Shown here one piece after another: positions 42,890 to 51,754 of a DNA stretch of 64,000 bases; position 1 is the first letter of the stretch, and each line of letters opens with the position of its first letter. This DNA comes from DATLZU01 sp051293835. Its GTDB lineage: Bacteria > Nitrospirota > Nitrospiria > Nitrospirales > Nitrospiraceae. The notes beneath the pieces are model-generated. The model searched no databases and was not told the DNA's origin. It worked only from the letters and a program-made list of their open reading frames with translations. The stretch covers positions 310,001-374,000 of the forward strand of contig JBPKMA010000001.1 of assembly GCA_051293835.1 (NCBI GenBank), written 5' to 3'. The translations under genes and the position numbers were made by a program.

Positions 42890-43384
42890 TTGACTGTCCA
42901 GCCTTCTTCCGCTCCTTCTTCAGAATCCTCTCGGCCGTGGATCAGAACGATCCACTACATCGGGTACAGTCTGCTGGTCGCCGGGGGCCTGGCCTATTGG
43001 TGGCTCAAGCCAGCTTCCTTGAACCCCGTGGCTGATCCGCGTGCGGCGGAAGCCATTGCGTTGGTGCAGACGCATCGGGCGCAAGGGGCGCCGACAATCT
43101 TGCAGGCCTTGACCGAGCACGTGCGTGCTAAGAAGGCGCGGGGCGAAGGCGTGTATTTGGGGGAGTGGCGGGTGCAGCGGCTGGAGGGCGATCTCTATGA
43201 AGTGCGAGTCACGATGCGGGAACAAGGACAGAATCAGTGGTTCGAACGGGAATTGATTTGGCATGCCAACCTGGCAACCAAGCGTGTCAACGCGGCGTCC
43301 CTTCCGGCAGATGGGTACATGCCTGCCGATGTCACACCCGGGGCTCCAATGCGGTCGCCGTTCTCACCGGGAGATGGGCAGTGA
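42890..43384 (+). CDS. Hypothetical membrane-anchored protein
   Basis: 164 aa. One transmembrane helix near residues 24-41 (YIGYSLLVAGGLAYWWL) is followed by a soluble domain with a beta-rich centre (GEWRVQRLEGDLYEVRVTM). TTG start at 42890, weakly supported. The end overlaps the convergent Rieske gene by 21 bp. Family not recognised. Confidence 0.55.
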   Translation: MTVQPSSAPSSESSRPWIRTIHYIGYSLLVAGGLAYWWLKPASLNPVADPRAAEAIALVQTHRAQGAPTILQALTEHVRAKKARGEGVYLGEWRVQRLEGDLYEVRVTMREQGQNQWFERELIWHANLATKRVNAASLPADGYMPADVTPGAPMRSPFSPGDGQ

Positions 43385-43681
43385 CACTTTGATCACGTTT
43401 TCTTCTACCTGCACCTTGTAGCAGGCAACCTTGAAATCGGGATTGTCCACCCGCACGCCAGTCCGCACATTGAACCGCCAGCCATGCCAGGGACATTCCA
43501 CGATCTCACCCGCCAAGGCTCCTTCGCCTAACGGTCCGCCTGCGTGGGGACAGGAATTGTCGAGCGCGTAGACGATCCCGTCCACGTTGAACAGGGCCAC
43601 CAGCATTCCGCCTTCTGCTTCGACCGAAAGGCAAGAGCCGGGTTCCAGATCGCTGAGCTTCGCCACCGAAACGAATTTCAT
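43364..43681 (-). CDS. Rieske [2Fe-2S] ferredoxin (NirD-like)
   Basis: 105 aa. The Rieske ligands are C44-P-H46 (CPHAGG) and C63-x2-H66 (CPWHGW). The size suits a soluble Rieske ferredoxin or the small subunit of nitrite reductase. No nirB is adjacent, so general electron transfer is the safer call. Confidence 0.92.
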   Translation of the reverse strand: MKFVSVAKLSDLEPGSCLSVEAEGGMLVALFNVDGIVYALDNSCPHAGGPLGEGALAGEIVECPWHGWRFNVRTGVRVDNPDFKVACYKVQVEENVIKVSLPISR

Positions 43682-43872
43682 CATCGCCGCTGGATTCTCC
43701 TTCGTAGCTCCACGCTTGAGCCGCTAGGCCCTGGCCTGAGAGGGGAGATCGGCTCTGGTTTGCTCCATCTGCCTTCCAGCTTGATCTGATTCTCCGGTTG
43801 TGGCATACACAAAGGCTGGCAGGTGGCCCAGCCGTGGCTGCCAAGACCGGGAGGATGGGGTAAGGAGTTCTC

Positions 43873-44418
43873 ATGGAAATGACGTTGTTGCTTAACGCGA
43901 CTTACGAACCGCTGCGGGTCATCAATTGGCAGAGAGCTATTACTCTGCTCTGGCAGGGCAAGGTGGAAGTCCTGGAGGAATATGACCGCGACATTCATGG
44001 GGTGTCGATTTCGATCAAGTTGCCGGCTGTCATGCGGCTGCTCAAGCTGGTCCGGCTGAAAGACAGCCATAGAGCTGTCAAGTTCTCTCGCATCAACATC
44101 TTCACCCGTGACGGCTATACCTGCCAGTACTGCAACCAGAAGTTCCGCACCGAAGATCTGACTTTTGATCACGTCGTACCGATCGCCAAGGGTGGGAAAA
44201 AGACCTGGGAGAACATCGTCACAGCCTGCTGGCGCTGCAACAACAAGAAAAGCGGACGGACGCCAGAAGAGGCTGGGATGCGGCTCATCAAGAAGCCAGT
44301 CAAACCTAAGTGGAACCCGGTGCTTACGATCACCATCGGCATCCGCAATACGCCGGAAAGTTGGCGCGACTACTTATACTGGAACATGGAGTTAGACGCC
44401 GATCCGGCGGAAGCGTAG
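43873..44418 (+). CDS. HNH endonuclease family protein
   Basis: 181 aa. The HNH module has zinc pairs C84-x2-C87 and C119-x2-C122 around FDH (Asp99-His100), and Asn114 in WENIVTACW. The N-terminal part (MTLLLNATYEPLRVINWQ) is that of the widespread bacterial HNH family found near housekeeping genes. It could be a DNA repair or restriction-type nuclease. AAGGAG upstream. Confidence 0.88.
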   Translation: MEMTLLLNATYEPLRVINWQRAITLLWQGKVEVLEEYDRDIHGVSISIKLPAVMRLLKLVRLKDSHRAVKFSRINIFTRDGYTCQYCNQKFRTEDLTFDHVVPIAKGGKKTWENIVTACWRCNNKKSGRTPEEAGMRLIKKPVKPKWNPVLTITIGIRNTPESWRDYLYWNMELDADPAEA

Positions 44419-44520
44419 AAAAGTCAAATGAGGGATGTGGAATCAGGAACTGTAGACGAGGACGCGCGAAAGGGGATTCCTCATCTCCACTCCTATCCTA
44501 ACTCCTCATTCCCTCCCAGG

Positions 44521-44973
44521 TCAGTACTGCTTATCGATCATGATCTCCACATCACGTCCACCGACGAGGGTGGGGTTCTTGCCGTATTTCCCCTCGAGAT
44601 CCCCTGGTTGAGGCGGTCCTGCTTGGCCATCCCGATCCAGCCGTGCAATCACATCCACCATCCCGCGTAATTCCGCTCCCGGCATCATCAGGTCCGCATT
44701 CGTGATTTCGAACTCCACCGGGAACTTGGGGTTGTCGATCCGCTTTACCGCGAGGGGACGCGGCGCGCCTTGCGGTCGGCGCACGATGACGAACAGCACG
44801 TCAGTCGGCCGCACTTGATCCGCCAGCGCCGGTGCGATAGTGATGCGTCCAGCGATGACACTTGATCCGCCTTGCCGCTCGCAACTGTGGGCCAGACCTA
44901 GCCACGCGGCGATACCGGCCAGAGCAATGATCCCGGCGGCCATGCCAAATACGCCCGGTGAATAGTTTGCCAC
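44521..44973 (-). CDS. Membrane-anchored protein with CcmI C-terminal-like domain
   Basis: 150 aa. One N-terminal transmembrane helix (about 9-27) is followed by a domain beginning IAGRITIAPALADQV, with VLFVIVRRPQGAPRPLAV and GDLEGKYG. This is the pattern of the C-terminal domain of CcmI/CcmH cytochrome c maturation proteins. Here it is free, without the TPR part. A role in apocytochrome handling is possible; evidence is by pattern only. Confidence 0.65.
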   Translation of the reverse strand: MANYSPGVFGMAAGIIALAGIAAWLGLAHSCERQGGSSVIAGRITIAPALADQVRPTDVLFVIVRRPQGAPRPLAVKRIDNPKFPVEFEITNADLMMPGAELRGMVDVIARLDRDGQAGPPQPGDLEGKYGKNPTLVGGRDVEIMIDKQY

Positions 44974-45304
44974 GTTCCAACTGCCTCCTGTTGTGTAAAA
45001 AATAGGTGTCAGCGAGCAGTTCTCAATTTCACTCCACGGTTTCCACTGCTCTTCCCAGGTGGGAGAGGAAGAATGCTCTGGGCATCAGTCGCGCTTCTCG
45101 GTGCTAATGGGTTCATGCTTAGGTCAACAAAGGCGCGCCACGCGCACAACGTCCTGCTGGGCAATCAGCCGGGCTTTCCAAGGAGTCCGCGCATTATACT
45201 GAGCCGAGGCGAGGCGGAAAAGAGGCCGCGAACGGTTCGGTTTACGCCCCGCAAGACGCTATTGTAAGATACGCGCGCTACTGTTGCGAATGAGAGGAGG
45301 CGCG
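44974..45304. other. Intergenic stretch without a supportable gene
   Basis: About 330 bp between divergent genes. TATAAT on the minus strand (45199-45194) and overlapping TATACT on the plus strand suggest a promoter zone, but -35 boxes are weak. Confidence 0.35.
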
Positions 45305-45934
45305 ATGACGGCAAATCCTGGATTCCCAATCTCATTGGACGTCAAAGGGTGGCCCTGCCTTGTGCTGGGCGGTGACGACGAAGCCGCGGAAAAAACCTTG
45401 CGGTTGCTGGACGCCGGAGCCAAAGTCACGGTGGTGAACCCGACGCTCAACGACACGCTGCGCAAGTTGACGGCCTCAGCCAAGGTCATCCACCGAGTTC
45501 GCCTGTTTAGGACGACCGACGTGGAAAGCGTCATCCTCGTGTTGAACACACTCCGCGGCGACCGTGACTTTGCCAGGTCGTTGCTGGACTTGGCGCGTGA
45601 ACGACGGTTTCTCGTGTGGTCGATTGATGAGCCGACCCTGTCGAATGTCATGATGCCGGCGGTGGTGAGCCGCGGCCATCTGCGCGTGGCGATCAGCACC
45701 AGCGGCGTCTCCCCGGCGCTCGCTAGCCGGTTGCGGCAGGATCTGGAGCAGATCTTCGGAGAGGAGTTCACAGCGTTCCTGGACTGGCTGGCTGATCTGC
45801 GCGATGAGACCAAAGCGGCCGAGGCCGACGCCGAGAAGCGGCGACTGTTGTTGCGCGAGGCTGTCAATGGCTTTAAGTTCACCGGAACCATTGAATATCC
45901 TAAGGTCTGGCTGGAGCAGCGGCAGAAGGCGTAA
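45305..45934 (+). CDS. Precorrin-2 dehydrogenase (siroheme synthase N-terminal domain)
   Basis: 209 aa. PISLDVKGWPCLVLGGDDEAAEKTLRLLDAGA gives the NAD-binding start. VMMPAVVSRGHLRVAISTSGVSPALA is the family signature. It oxidises precorrin-2 and may insert iron to give siroheme. It is the CysG/Met8 N-terminal half alone, with no methyltransferase domain. GAGGAGG supports ATG 45305. It may feed siroheme to sulfite or nitrite reductase. Confidence 0.9.
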   Translation: MTANPGFPISLDVKGWPCLVLGGDDEAAEKTLRLLDAGAKVTVVNPTLNDTLRKLTASAKVIHRVRLFRTTDVESVILVLNTLRGDRDFARSLLDLARERRFLVWSIDEPTLSNVMMPAVVSRGHLRVAISTSGVSPALASRLRQDLEQIFGEEFTAFLDWLADLRDETKAAEADAEKRRLLLREAVNGFKFTGTIEYPKVWLEQRQKA

Positions 45935-46035
45935 GGCATAGCTCGTGATGGGTCGCGCGTGAAGCCTGTTAGGGATAGGAGACGGCTCAAACTGGCCGCT
46001 GATACCTGATACCACGCAAAGGAGCGTTTCCCGAC

Positions 46036-46347
46036 ATGGTCTTGCTCGAATTCAGTATGTCGCCGCTCGGCAAAGGTGAGAGCGTCGGTAAGTACGTCGC
46101 GCGCTCTCTGGATATCATTGATAAGAGCGGTGTGGAGTATCGTCTCAATCCGATGGGTACGGTTCTGGAGGGAGAATGGGATGAGGTATTCAACGTCGTG
46201 AAACAATGCTTCGAGCGGATGAAGAAGGACTGCAACCGTATCTCCTGTACGATCAAAGTCGACTACCGCAAGGGCCACAAGGGCCGCCTCACCAGCAAAG
46301 TCGTGAGCGTGGAAAAGCATCTCAAACGGAAACTGAAGACTTCCTGA
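46036..46347 (+). CDS. MTH1187-family thiamine-binding protein
   Basis: 103 aa ferredoxin-like protein with EFSMSPLGKGESVGKYVARSLDII and LNPMGTVLEGEWDEVF. The length and pattern fit the MTH1187/YkoF thiamine-binding family. It is probably cytosolic and oligomeric. A thiamine-related role is inferred from the family. Confidence 0.85.
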   Translation: MVLLEFSMSPLGKGESVGKYVARSLDIIDKSGVEYRLNPMGTVLEGEWDEVFNVVKQCFERMKKDCNRISCTIKVDYRKGHKGRLTSKVVSVEKHLKRKLKTS

Positions 46348-46646
46348 CGGATCAGGAATGCAGTGCTGGGGTGGGGCCTGCTCTGCTTAGGCGGATGATG
46401 AGCCGGTTCTGTGCTGCAAATTGCGCGCGTTCACCCGTTGCTGGGCCCTATTTCGGTTTTTCAGAGCCATAGGTAGTCTGCCGACATGCCGGTCGCTGTG
46501 CTTGTTGTGCGATCTGCGGTCCGCGCGAGTGGAAGGTGAGCAACTCCCGAACGAACGAGTTCTGTTGCCACTCGGATGCGAGGATTCTATCCGGTCGAGC
46601 CGGAGCGCCTGAACAAGGTTGAACCAGTCGTCCCGCTTCCCTGCTC
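46348..46646. other. Intergenic stretch without a supportable gene
   Basis: About 300 bp between convergent genes. No supportable gene. A fragment resembles the 3' end of RNase P RNA on the minus strand, but the rest does not fit. Confidence 0.35.
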
Positions 46647-47624
46647 TCAGAAGACCGAGAATTTGAAATACTTTTTCGGATTCTTTTTTACGTCCGCTAC
46701 GAACTCCTCCACTTCCGTCAACAGCTTGTCCGTTCGAGTGTAGAGGTCGTCGCGGGTGACGAGCTTGCCCACCGTGCCTTCGCCGCGCTCGATTTTCTCC
46801 AAGAGAAGCTCACCGCGGGCTGTGAGACTGTCCAGCTTGGCATAGAGCGTAGGATCGGCAAGTTTCGCTAGTGTCCCATTCTGGTTATTCAGGCGATTTG
46901 CGAGCTTGGTCAGTTCCTGCACTGCCTGGTTGGCCCGCGTATAAAGCTCCTTGTCGGTGACGAGCTTCCCGACCGTGCCTTCGCCGTGCTCTACCCTGTC
47001 CAGCAGGGTGAGGCTTTTCTCCGCAGCTTTCTCCAAATTTTCCAAGACTCGTTTGGAGCGCTCGTAGAGCTCGGGATCGTTGATCAACCTGCCAGCCGTG
47101 CCTTCCCCCTTTGTAATGGCGGCGAGCGCCAGCCGAACTTCCTGTAGGGCAGCATTGACGTTTTCGATCGTGGCCGAAGCGCCGAGGGCGAGACTGGTGA
47201 TATCGGTCTCGGCTCTGCCGGTCAATAGGGACCCCGGCTTCAGCAAAGGTCTCGACGGCGTGCCGGGGACGATTTCTAGATATTTGTCTCCCAGCAGGCC
47301 AAGGGCGCGGATGTGGATCGAAGTGTCCTCGCGAATATGCTGCGCGACTTCACGCTTGATGGCGAAGGTGATTTCCACCTGTGGGGTGTTCTGAGCGATC
47401 TCGATCTTATGGACATTGCCAATATTCACGCCGTTCATCAAAACCGGACTGCCCACTTTGAGCCCTTGTGCGTGGCTGACCATCGCACGGAATTGCGTCT
47501 TGCGGCTGAGTACTCCTAGGCCTTCTTCCAGGTTCAAAATCATGACCATTATGATGGCCAAGGCTATCAAGACCAGGATGCCGATCTTGACTTGCGCCCA
47601 GGTCAGATCAGATCGTCTTGTCAT
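46647..47624 (-). CDS. MlaD-type MCE-domain lipid-transport protein
   Basis: 325 aa. An N-terminal transmembrane helix (about 10-28) is followed by one MCE domain (about 40-120; VLMNGVNIGNV). A long helical stretch has repeats of GEGTVGKLV or GEGTAGRLI at about 45-70-residue spacing (visible four times). It forms the periplasmic ring that moves phospholipids between membranes. It sits downstream of mlaE and mlaF in the same operon. Confidence 0.9.
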   Translation of the reverse strand: MTRRSDLTWAQVKIGILVLIALAIIMVMILNLEEGLGVLSRKTQFRAMVSHAQGLKVGSPVLMNGVNIGNVHKIEIAQNTPQVEITFAIKREVAQHIREDTSIHIRALGLLGDKYLEIVPGTPSRPLLKPGSLLTGRAETDITSLALGASATIENVNAALQEVRLALAAITKGEGTAGRLINDPELYERSKRVLENLEKAAEKSLTLLDRVEHGEGTVGKLVTDKELYTRANQAVQELTKLANRLNNQNGTLAKLADPTLYAKLDSLTARGELLLEKIERGEGTVGKLVTRDDLYTRTDKLLTEVEEFVADVKKNPKKYFKFSVF

Positions 47625-47642
47625 AGTTCATGTCCCCAGGTC

Positions 47643-48410
47643 CTAGTCCGAATTACGTCCGGCATAGGTGTCCCACTCTTCAGGCGACAACGTGGCCGGG
47701 TCGAGGAATCTGCGAATTTCCGGGTTCCGGCCGTCGGCCAGTTCTTGCGGTGTGCCCTGAAACATGACCTGCCCTTTGTGGAGCAGGACGACGTGATCGG
47801 CGACGCGGAATGCCAGATCTAGATCGTGAGTGACCACGACCTGGGTTACCCCCTTGGCCTTGAGCTGCAGAAGCAGGTGTCCGATGGCGTAGGCATTGAT
47901 CGGGTCCAGGCCGGCGGTGGGCTCGTCGTAGAGAATCACCCGTGCGCCGCTGGCCAGCGCACGGGCGATCCCGACCCGCTTGCGCATGCCGCCGCTGAGG
48001 TCAGCCGGCATGTTGTCGATCACCTCTTCCAATCCGACGAACCGCAGACTTTGCCGGACTCGCCGCTCAATGTCCTCATCGGACAATGCACCTTGCTCCC
48101 ACAACCGATAGCCGACGTTTTCACGCACGGAGAGCGAATCGAACAGAGCGGCGCTCTGGAACACCATCGCCATCTTCCGTCGAATCCGCGGCAATGCTTG
48201 TTCGGAAAGGCGCGTGATATCCTCGTCCTCGATGCGGATGCTCCCCCGATCCGGTTTGTGCAGACCGAGGATCAGCCGGAGAAGAGTTGTCTTTCCCGAA
48301 CCGCTTCCGCCCAAAATGACCTTCGTTTCGCCCGGCTCGACGTGAAACGAGATGCGTTCCAGAACCTTTCGATTGCCGAGCGTCACCTCGACTGCATCGA
48401 GTCGAATCAT
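47643..48410 (-). CDS. mlaF: MlaF-type ABC transporter ATPase
   Basis: 255 aa. Walker A is GGSGSGKTT, signature LSGGMRKRVGIARAL, Walker B VILYDEPTAGLD, and the switch is VTHDL. It powers MlaE/MlaD lipid transport in the inner membrane. It lies 8 bp after mlaE. Confidence 0.93.
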   Translation of the reverse strand: MIRLDAVEVTLGNRKVLERISFHVEPGETKVILGGSGSGKTTLLRLILGLHKPDRGSIRIEDEDITRLSEQALPRIRRKMAMVFQSAALFDSLSVRENVGYRLWEQGALSDEDIERRVRQSLRFVGLEEVIDNMPADLSGGMRKRVGIARALASGARVILYDEPTAGLDPINAYAIGHLLLQLKAKGVTQVVVTHDLDLAFRVADHVVLLHKGQVMFQGTPQELADGRNPEIRRFLDPATLSPEEWDTYAGRNSD

Positions 48411-48418
48411 TGGCTGGC

Positions 48419-49186
48419 CTACAGTGCCATAAACAGCTTGGTCAGAAAGAAATCGCTAGCCAAGATCAAAATTGAAGAGGAGACCATCGACTGGGTCGTC
48501 GAAACGCCAACGCCGACTGTGCCGCCTTTGGTCGCGAAGCCGGCATAGCATCCGACCATGGCGATGAAAAATCCGAACACGACCGGTTTGATCAAACCGA
48601 GGACGAGATCCTGCCGCCGGAGCGCTTCGAAGGCCCAGGTCCAATAAAAGTAGGAGTCGATGCCCAGGTACAGTTTGGCGACCAACCATCCGCCGAAAAT
48701 CGCGATACCGTCTGTGAGAATGGTGAGCAGGGGAATCATGCAGAGGCATGCGATCAGCCGGGTCGTGACCAGTTTGTGGATCGGATCGGTGCCTTCGGCG
48801 CGCAAGGCGTCGATCTGCTCGGTGACAGTCATCGAGGCGAGCTCCGATGCGATGCCGGTGCCGACCCGTCCGGCGATCATGAGGGCGGCGAGGACTGGAC
48901 CGAGTTCGCGTACGACCGAGGTGCTGATCAGGCGCGAGACGTAGATGCTGGCCCCGTACGGTTCCAGTTGGACCGCGCCTTGGAGTGCCAATACCATACC
49001 GGTGAACATGCCGGTCAGAACGACGATAAACAGCGAACCCACCCCGATGCGATCCATCTGGAGAATGGTTTCTCGCACGTAATACGGCGGGCGAAACAGA
49101 TTCACGACGGTTCTGGCGCAGAGGAACGTGAATTCCTGGACGACCCACACATACCCCAGTATCGTTTCCTTCAGCCTCACGACCAC
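48419..49186 (-). CDS. mlaE: MlaE-type ABC transporter permease
   Basis: About 255 aa with five or six helices and the MlaE signature ELGPVLAALMIAGRVGTGIASEL. The frame is open to 49357, but the N-terminal 57 or so codons look untranslated. GTG 49186 or 49180 fits the family start best. It is the first gene of mlaE-mlaF-mlaD, and comes after alr on the same strand. Confidence 0.9.
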   Translation of the reverse strand: MVVRLKETILGYVWVVQEFTFLCARTVVNLFRPPYYVRETILQMDRIGVGSLFIVVLTGMFTGMVLALQGAVQLEPYGASIYVSRLISTSVVRELGPVLAALMIAGRVGTGIASELASMTVTEQIDALRAEGTDPIHKLVTTRLIACLCMIPLLTILTDGIAIFGGWLVAKLYLGIDSYFYWTWAFEALRRQDLVLGLIKPVVFGFFIAMVGCYAGFATKGGTVGVGVSTTQSMVSSSILILASDFFLTKLFMAL

Positions 49187-49286
49187 CCGTTGGCAAGTTA
49201 CTGCAGACCAAGCTCCAGGCAAAACTCCGAAAATTATATGGTATGGCTGCGAAGGCGACAATGCAGGAATCGGTTTGGCACAGGGG

Positions 49287-50435
49287 TCACGATGGGGGGA
49301 GGGGCTCGGATTGATAGATGCGCGGCACGCGCGGGCCGATTGCACAGAGCACTTCATAAGGGATGGTGTTGAGCCACGCCGCGATGTCGTCGGCTGTGAT
49401 GCGCTGCGAACCCTGGCGTCCGATCAGCACGGCCTGCTGGCCTGGACTCACATCCGCAAGATCGGTGACGTCGATGAGCGTCATATCCATGCAGATGCGG
49501 CCGATCACGGGCGCGCGGCGGCCGCCGATGAGCACGGAGGCACGGTTCGAAAGCATACGGTTGTAGCCGTCTGCGTAGCCGATCGGCAGGATGGCCACCC
49601 GCGAAGGCCGCTGCGCGACGAAGGATCGATTGTAGCTGACGCTGCCTCCCCGGGGAACTGATCGAATCTGGGCGATGGTGGAGACCAATGAGAGGACGGG
49701 CTTGAGGTCGGGAACCGGCTCACCAGCCGGCAGGGTGTGATATCCATAGAGCATGATGCCGGGCCGAACCGCCGTAAAGTGGGATGATGGGTAGCGAAGA
49801 ATGGCCGCGCTGTTGGCGGTATGGATCAGCGGGACCGCTAGGCCGACTTGCTTGACGCCATCGAGGAACAGGCGGAAGCGCGCGAGTTGCCCTTCCGTAT
49901 AGTCCCGCTCCTCGCCGTCTGCGTCCGCCAAATGAGTCATCAGACCTTCGATGCGCAGAGGCCCGTTGAACGCCGGCCTCCGCAATAGGGCCAGCGCCTC
50001 TTCGGGCGAAAATCCCAACCGCCCCATGCCGGTATCGACTTTGAGATGCACCGGATAGGGTTCGGACCGGGACCTGAGTTGTTTGACAAACGCATCAGTC
50101 AAGCGTTCGTCGTAGAGCACCGGGGTGAGGCGGTGGGCGATCAAGTCAGGAAACTGCGGCGGAAACACGGCGCCCATGACCAGGATCGGGCTTTCGATGC
50201 CGGCCTGGCGAAGCGTAAGTCCCTCGTCCAGGGACGCAACGCCCAGACGGGGAATGCCCAGGCGCAGCAGCGCGCGGGATATTTCGACCAGACCGTGCCC
50301 ATAGGCGTTGGCTTTGACAACAGCGATGATTTCGCAGGATGCCGGGATGCGTGAACGGATGACGGCCAGATTGTGGGCCAACGCCTGCAGATCGATGGCG
50401 GCGAACGTCGGACAGGGAAACGGTACAAGCGACAC
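49287..50435 (-). CDS. alr: Alanine racemase
   Basis: 382 aa PLP enzyme making D-alanine for peptidoglycan. PLP Lys41 is in VVKANAYGHG; MGRLGF and the C-terminal catalytic region CMDMTLIDVTD are present. GTG start at 50435, 7 bp after the frr stop, so it is read with the frr operon. Confidence 0.94.
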   Translation of the reverse strand: MSLVPFPCPTFAAIDLQALAHNLAVIRSRIPASCEIIAVVKANAYGHGLVEISRALLRLGIPRLGVASLDEGLTLRQAGIESPILVMGAVFPPQFPDLIAHRLTPVLYDERLTDAFVKQLRSRSEPYPVHLKVDTGMGRLGFSPEEALALLRRPAFNGPLRIEGLMTHLADADGEERDYTEGQLARFRLFLDGVKQVGLAVPLIHTANSAAILRYPSSHFTAVRPGIMLYGYHTLPAGEPVPDLKPVLSLVSTIAQIRSVPRGGSVSYNRSFVAQRPSRVAILPIGYADGYNRMLSNRASVLIGGRRAPVIGRICMDMTLIDVTDLADVSPGQQAVLIGRQGSQRITADDIAAWLNTIPYEVLCAIGPRVPRIYQSEPLPPS

Positions 50436-50442
50436 GCGGACG

Positions 50443-51012
50443 TCAGACTTCCAAAATTTCTTCTTCTTTTTTCTTCAGAACCTGATCAACCTTCTGAACG
50501 TACTGATCGGTGAGCTTCTGGATCTCCTGTTCGGCTTTGCGCCATTCGTCTTCGGTCAGCTTGGACTCTTTTTGCAACTGCTTCAATTCGTGGTTGCTGT
50601 CGTGGCGGGCGTTGCGGATGTGGATTTTGGTCTCTTCGCCGTGCTTCTTGCACACCTTGATCAGTTCCCTGCGGCGTTCCTCGCTGAGCGGGGGGAGTGG
50701 GATGCGGATGATCTTGCCGTCGTTCGAGGGAGTGAGCCCGAGGTCGGATGCGAGCAGGGCCTTCTCAATTTCCTTGATCAGTTGAGGCTCCCAAGGTTGG
50801 ATGGTGATCAACCGCGCTTCGGGCGCGGCCAAGTTCGCCACCTGTCTCAAGGGGGTTGGCGTCCCGTAATAATTCACCTTGATGCCGTCCAGCAACGAGA
50901 CGGAGGCGCGGCCGCTGCGGATGCCGGCCAGCTCCCGCTTCAAATGCTCGAGCGCCGCTTCCATGCGTTCTGCCGTTTTTTTACGGACCGGTTCAGCGAA
51001 CGTCATCGCCAT
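50443..51012 (-). CDS. frr: Ribosome recycling factor
   Basis: 189 aa. Family signature RSGRASVSLLDGIKVNYYG, then LPPLSEERRRELIK. It splits post-termination ribosomes with EF-G. The frame opens at 51039 overlapping pyrH; ATG 51012 (or 51006) is the likely start. Confidence 0.95.
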   Translation of the reverse strand: MAMTFAEPVRKKTAERMEAALEHLKRELAGIRSGRASVSLLDGIKVNYYGTPTPLRQVANLAAPEARLITIQPWEPQLIKEIEKALLASDLGLTPSNDGKIIRIPLPPLSEERRRELIKVCKKHGEETKIHIRNARHDSNHELKQLQKESKLTEDEWRKAEQEIQKLTDQYVQKVDQVLKKKEEEILEV

Positions 51013-51028
51013 GGGACTACCCGCGTTG

Positions 51029-51754
51029 TCAACGGCCACCGGGAGTGACCAGTGTGCCGATCTTCTCGCCTTGCACCACTCGTCGCAAGTTTCCCTTTTC
51101 TTTCAGGTTGAAGACGATCAGCGGCAGATTGTTATCCATGCAGAGGCTGATCGCTGTCGAATCCATCACCTTGAGATTGTGATTGAGCACGAAGAGAAAG
51201 GACAATTCAGTGAACTTCTTGGCGGAAGGGGTGGTCAGAGGGTCAGCGTCGTAAATCCCGTCGACCTTGGTCCCTTTCATAATCACTTCCGCGCCGATCT
51301 CCATCGCCCGCAGGGCCGCGGCCGTATCGGTGGAGAAGTAGGGATTGCCGGTTCCGGCGGCGAAGATGACGACCCGCTTCTTTTCCAAATGGCGGATCGC
51401 CCTGCGACGGATGTACCCTTCCGCCAGTTGCCGCATCTCGATAGCCGATTGGACGCGCGTCGTGACGCCTTTGCGTTCCAGGGCGTTCTGCAGCGCCAGC
51501 GCGTTGAGCACCGTTGCCAACATGCCCATATAATCGGCGGAGGCCCGTTCCATCCCAGTGGCGCTGGCGGCGATGCCTCGGAAAATGTTGCCGCCGCCGA
51601 TGACGATGGCGACCTCCACGCCCAATGAGACCACGTCAGCGATCTCGTCGGCGAGGCCTTCGAGGACTGAAGGCTGAATTCCATACCCCTGCTCACCAGC
51701 CAGGATCTCTCCGCTGACCTTGAGGAGAATCCGCTGGTATTTGGCAGAGTTCAT
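51029..51754 (-). CDS. pyrH: Uridylate kinase
   Basis: 241 aa UMP kinase. LLKVSGEILAGEQG at the N-terminus and IVIGGGNIFRG match the PyrH family; Asp-containing DADPLTTPSA follows. It phosphorylates UMP for nucleotide synthesis. Its ATG overlaps the tsf stop (ATGA). Confidence 0.96.
   Translation of the reverse strand: MNSAKYQRILLKVSGEILAGEQGYGIQPSVLEGLADEIADVVSLGVEVAIVIGGGNIFRGIAASATGMERASADYMGMLATVLNALALQNALERKGVTTRVQSAIEMRQLAEGYIRRRAIRHLEKKRVVIFAAGTGNPYFSTDTAAALRAMEIGAEVIMKGTKVDGIYDADPLTTPSAKKFTELSFLFVLNHNLKVMDSTAISLCMDNNLPLIVFNLKEKGNLRRVVQGEKIGTLVTPGGR

Noticed and set aside
45259..46320. 353-codon minus-strand open frame
   Set aside because: Antisense to the siroheme synthase domain and thiamine-binding genes; composition is Arg/Ser-rich and no domain is seen.
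46380..46640. RNase P RNA gene on the minus strand
   Set aside because: A CAGAACCGGCTCAT segment looks like the usual 3' end, but the conserved 5' GAGGAAAGTCC-like region and core are missing.
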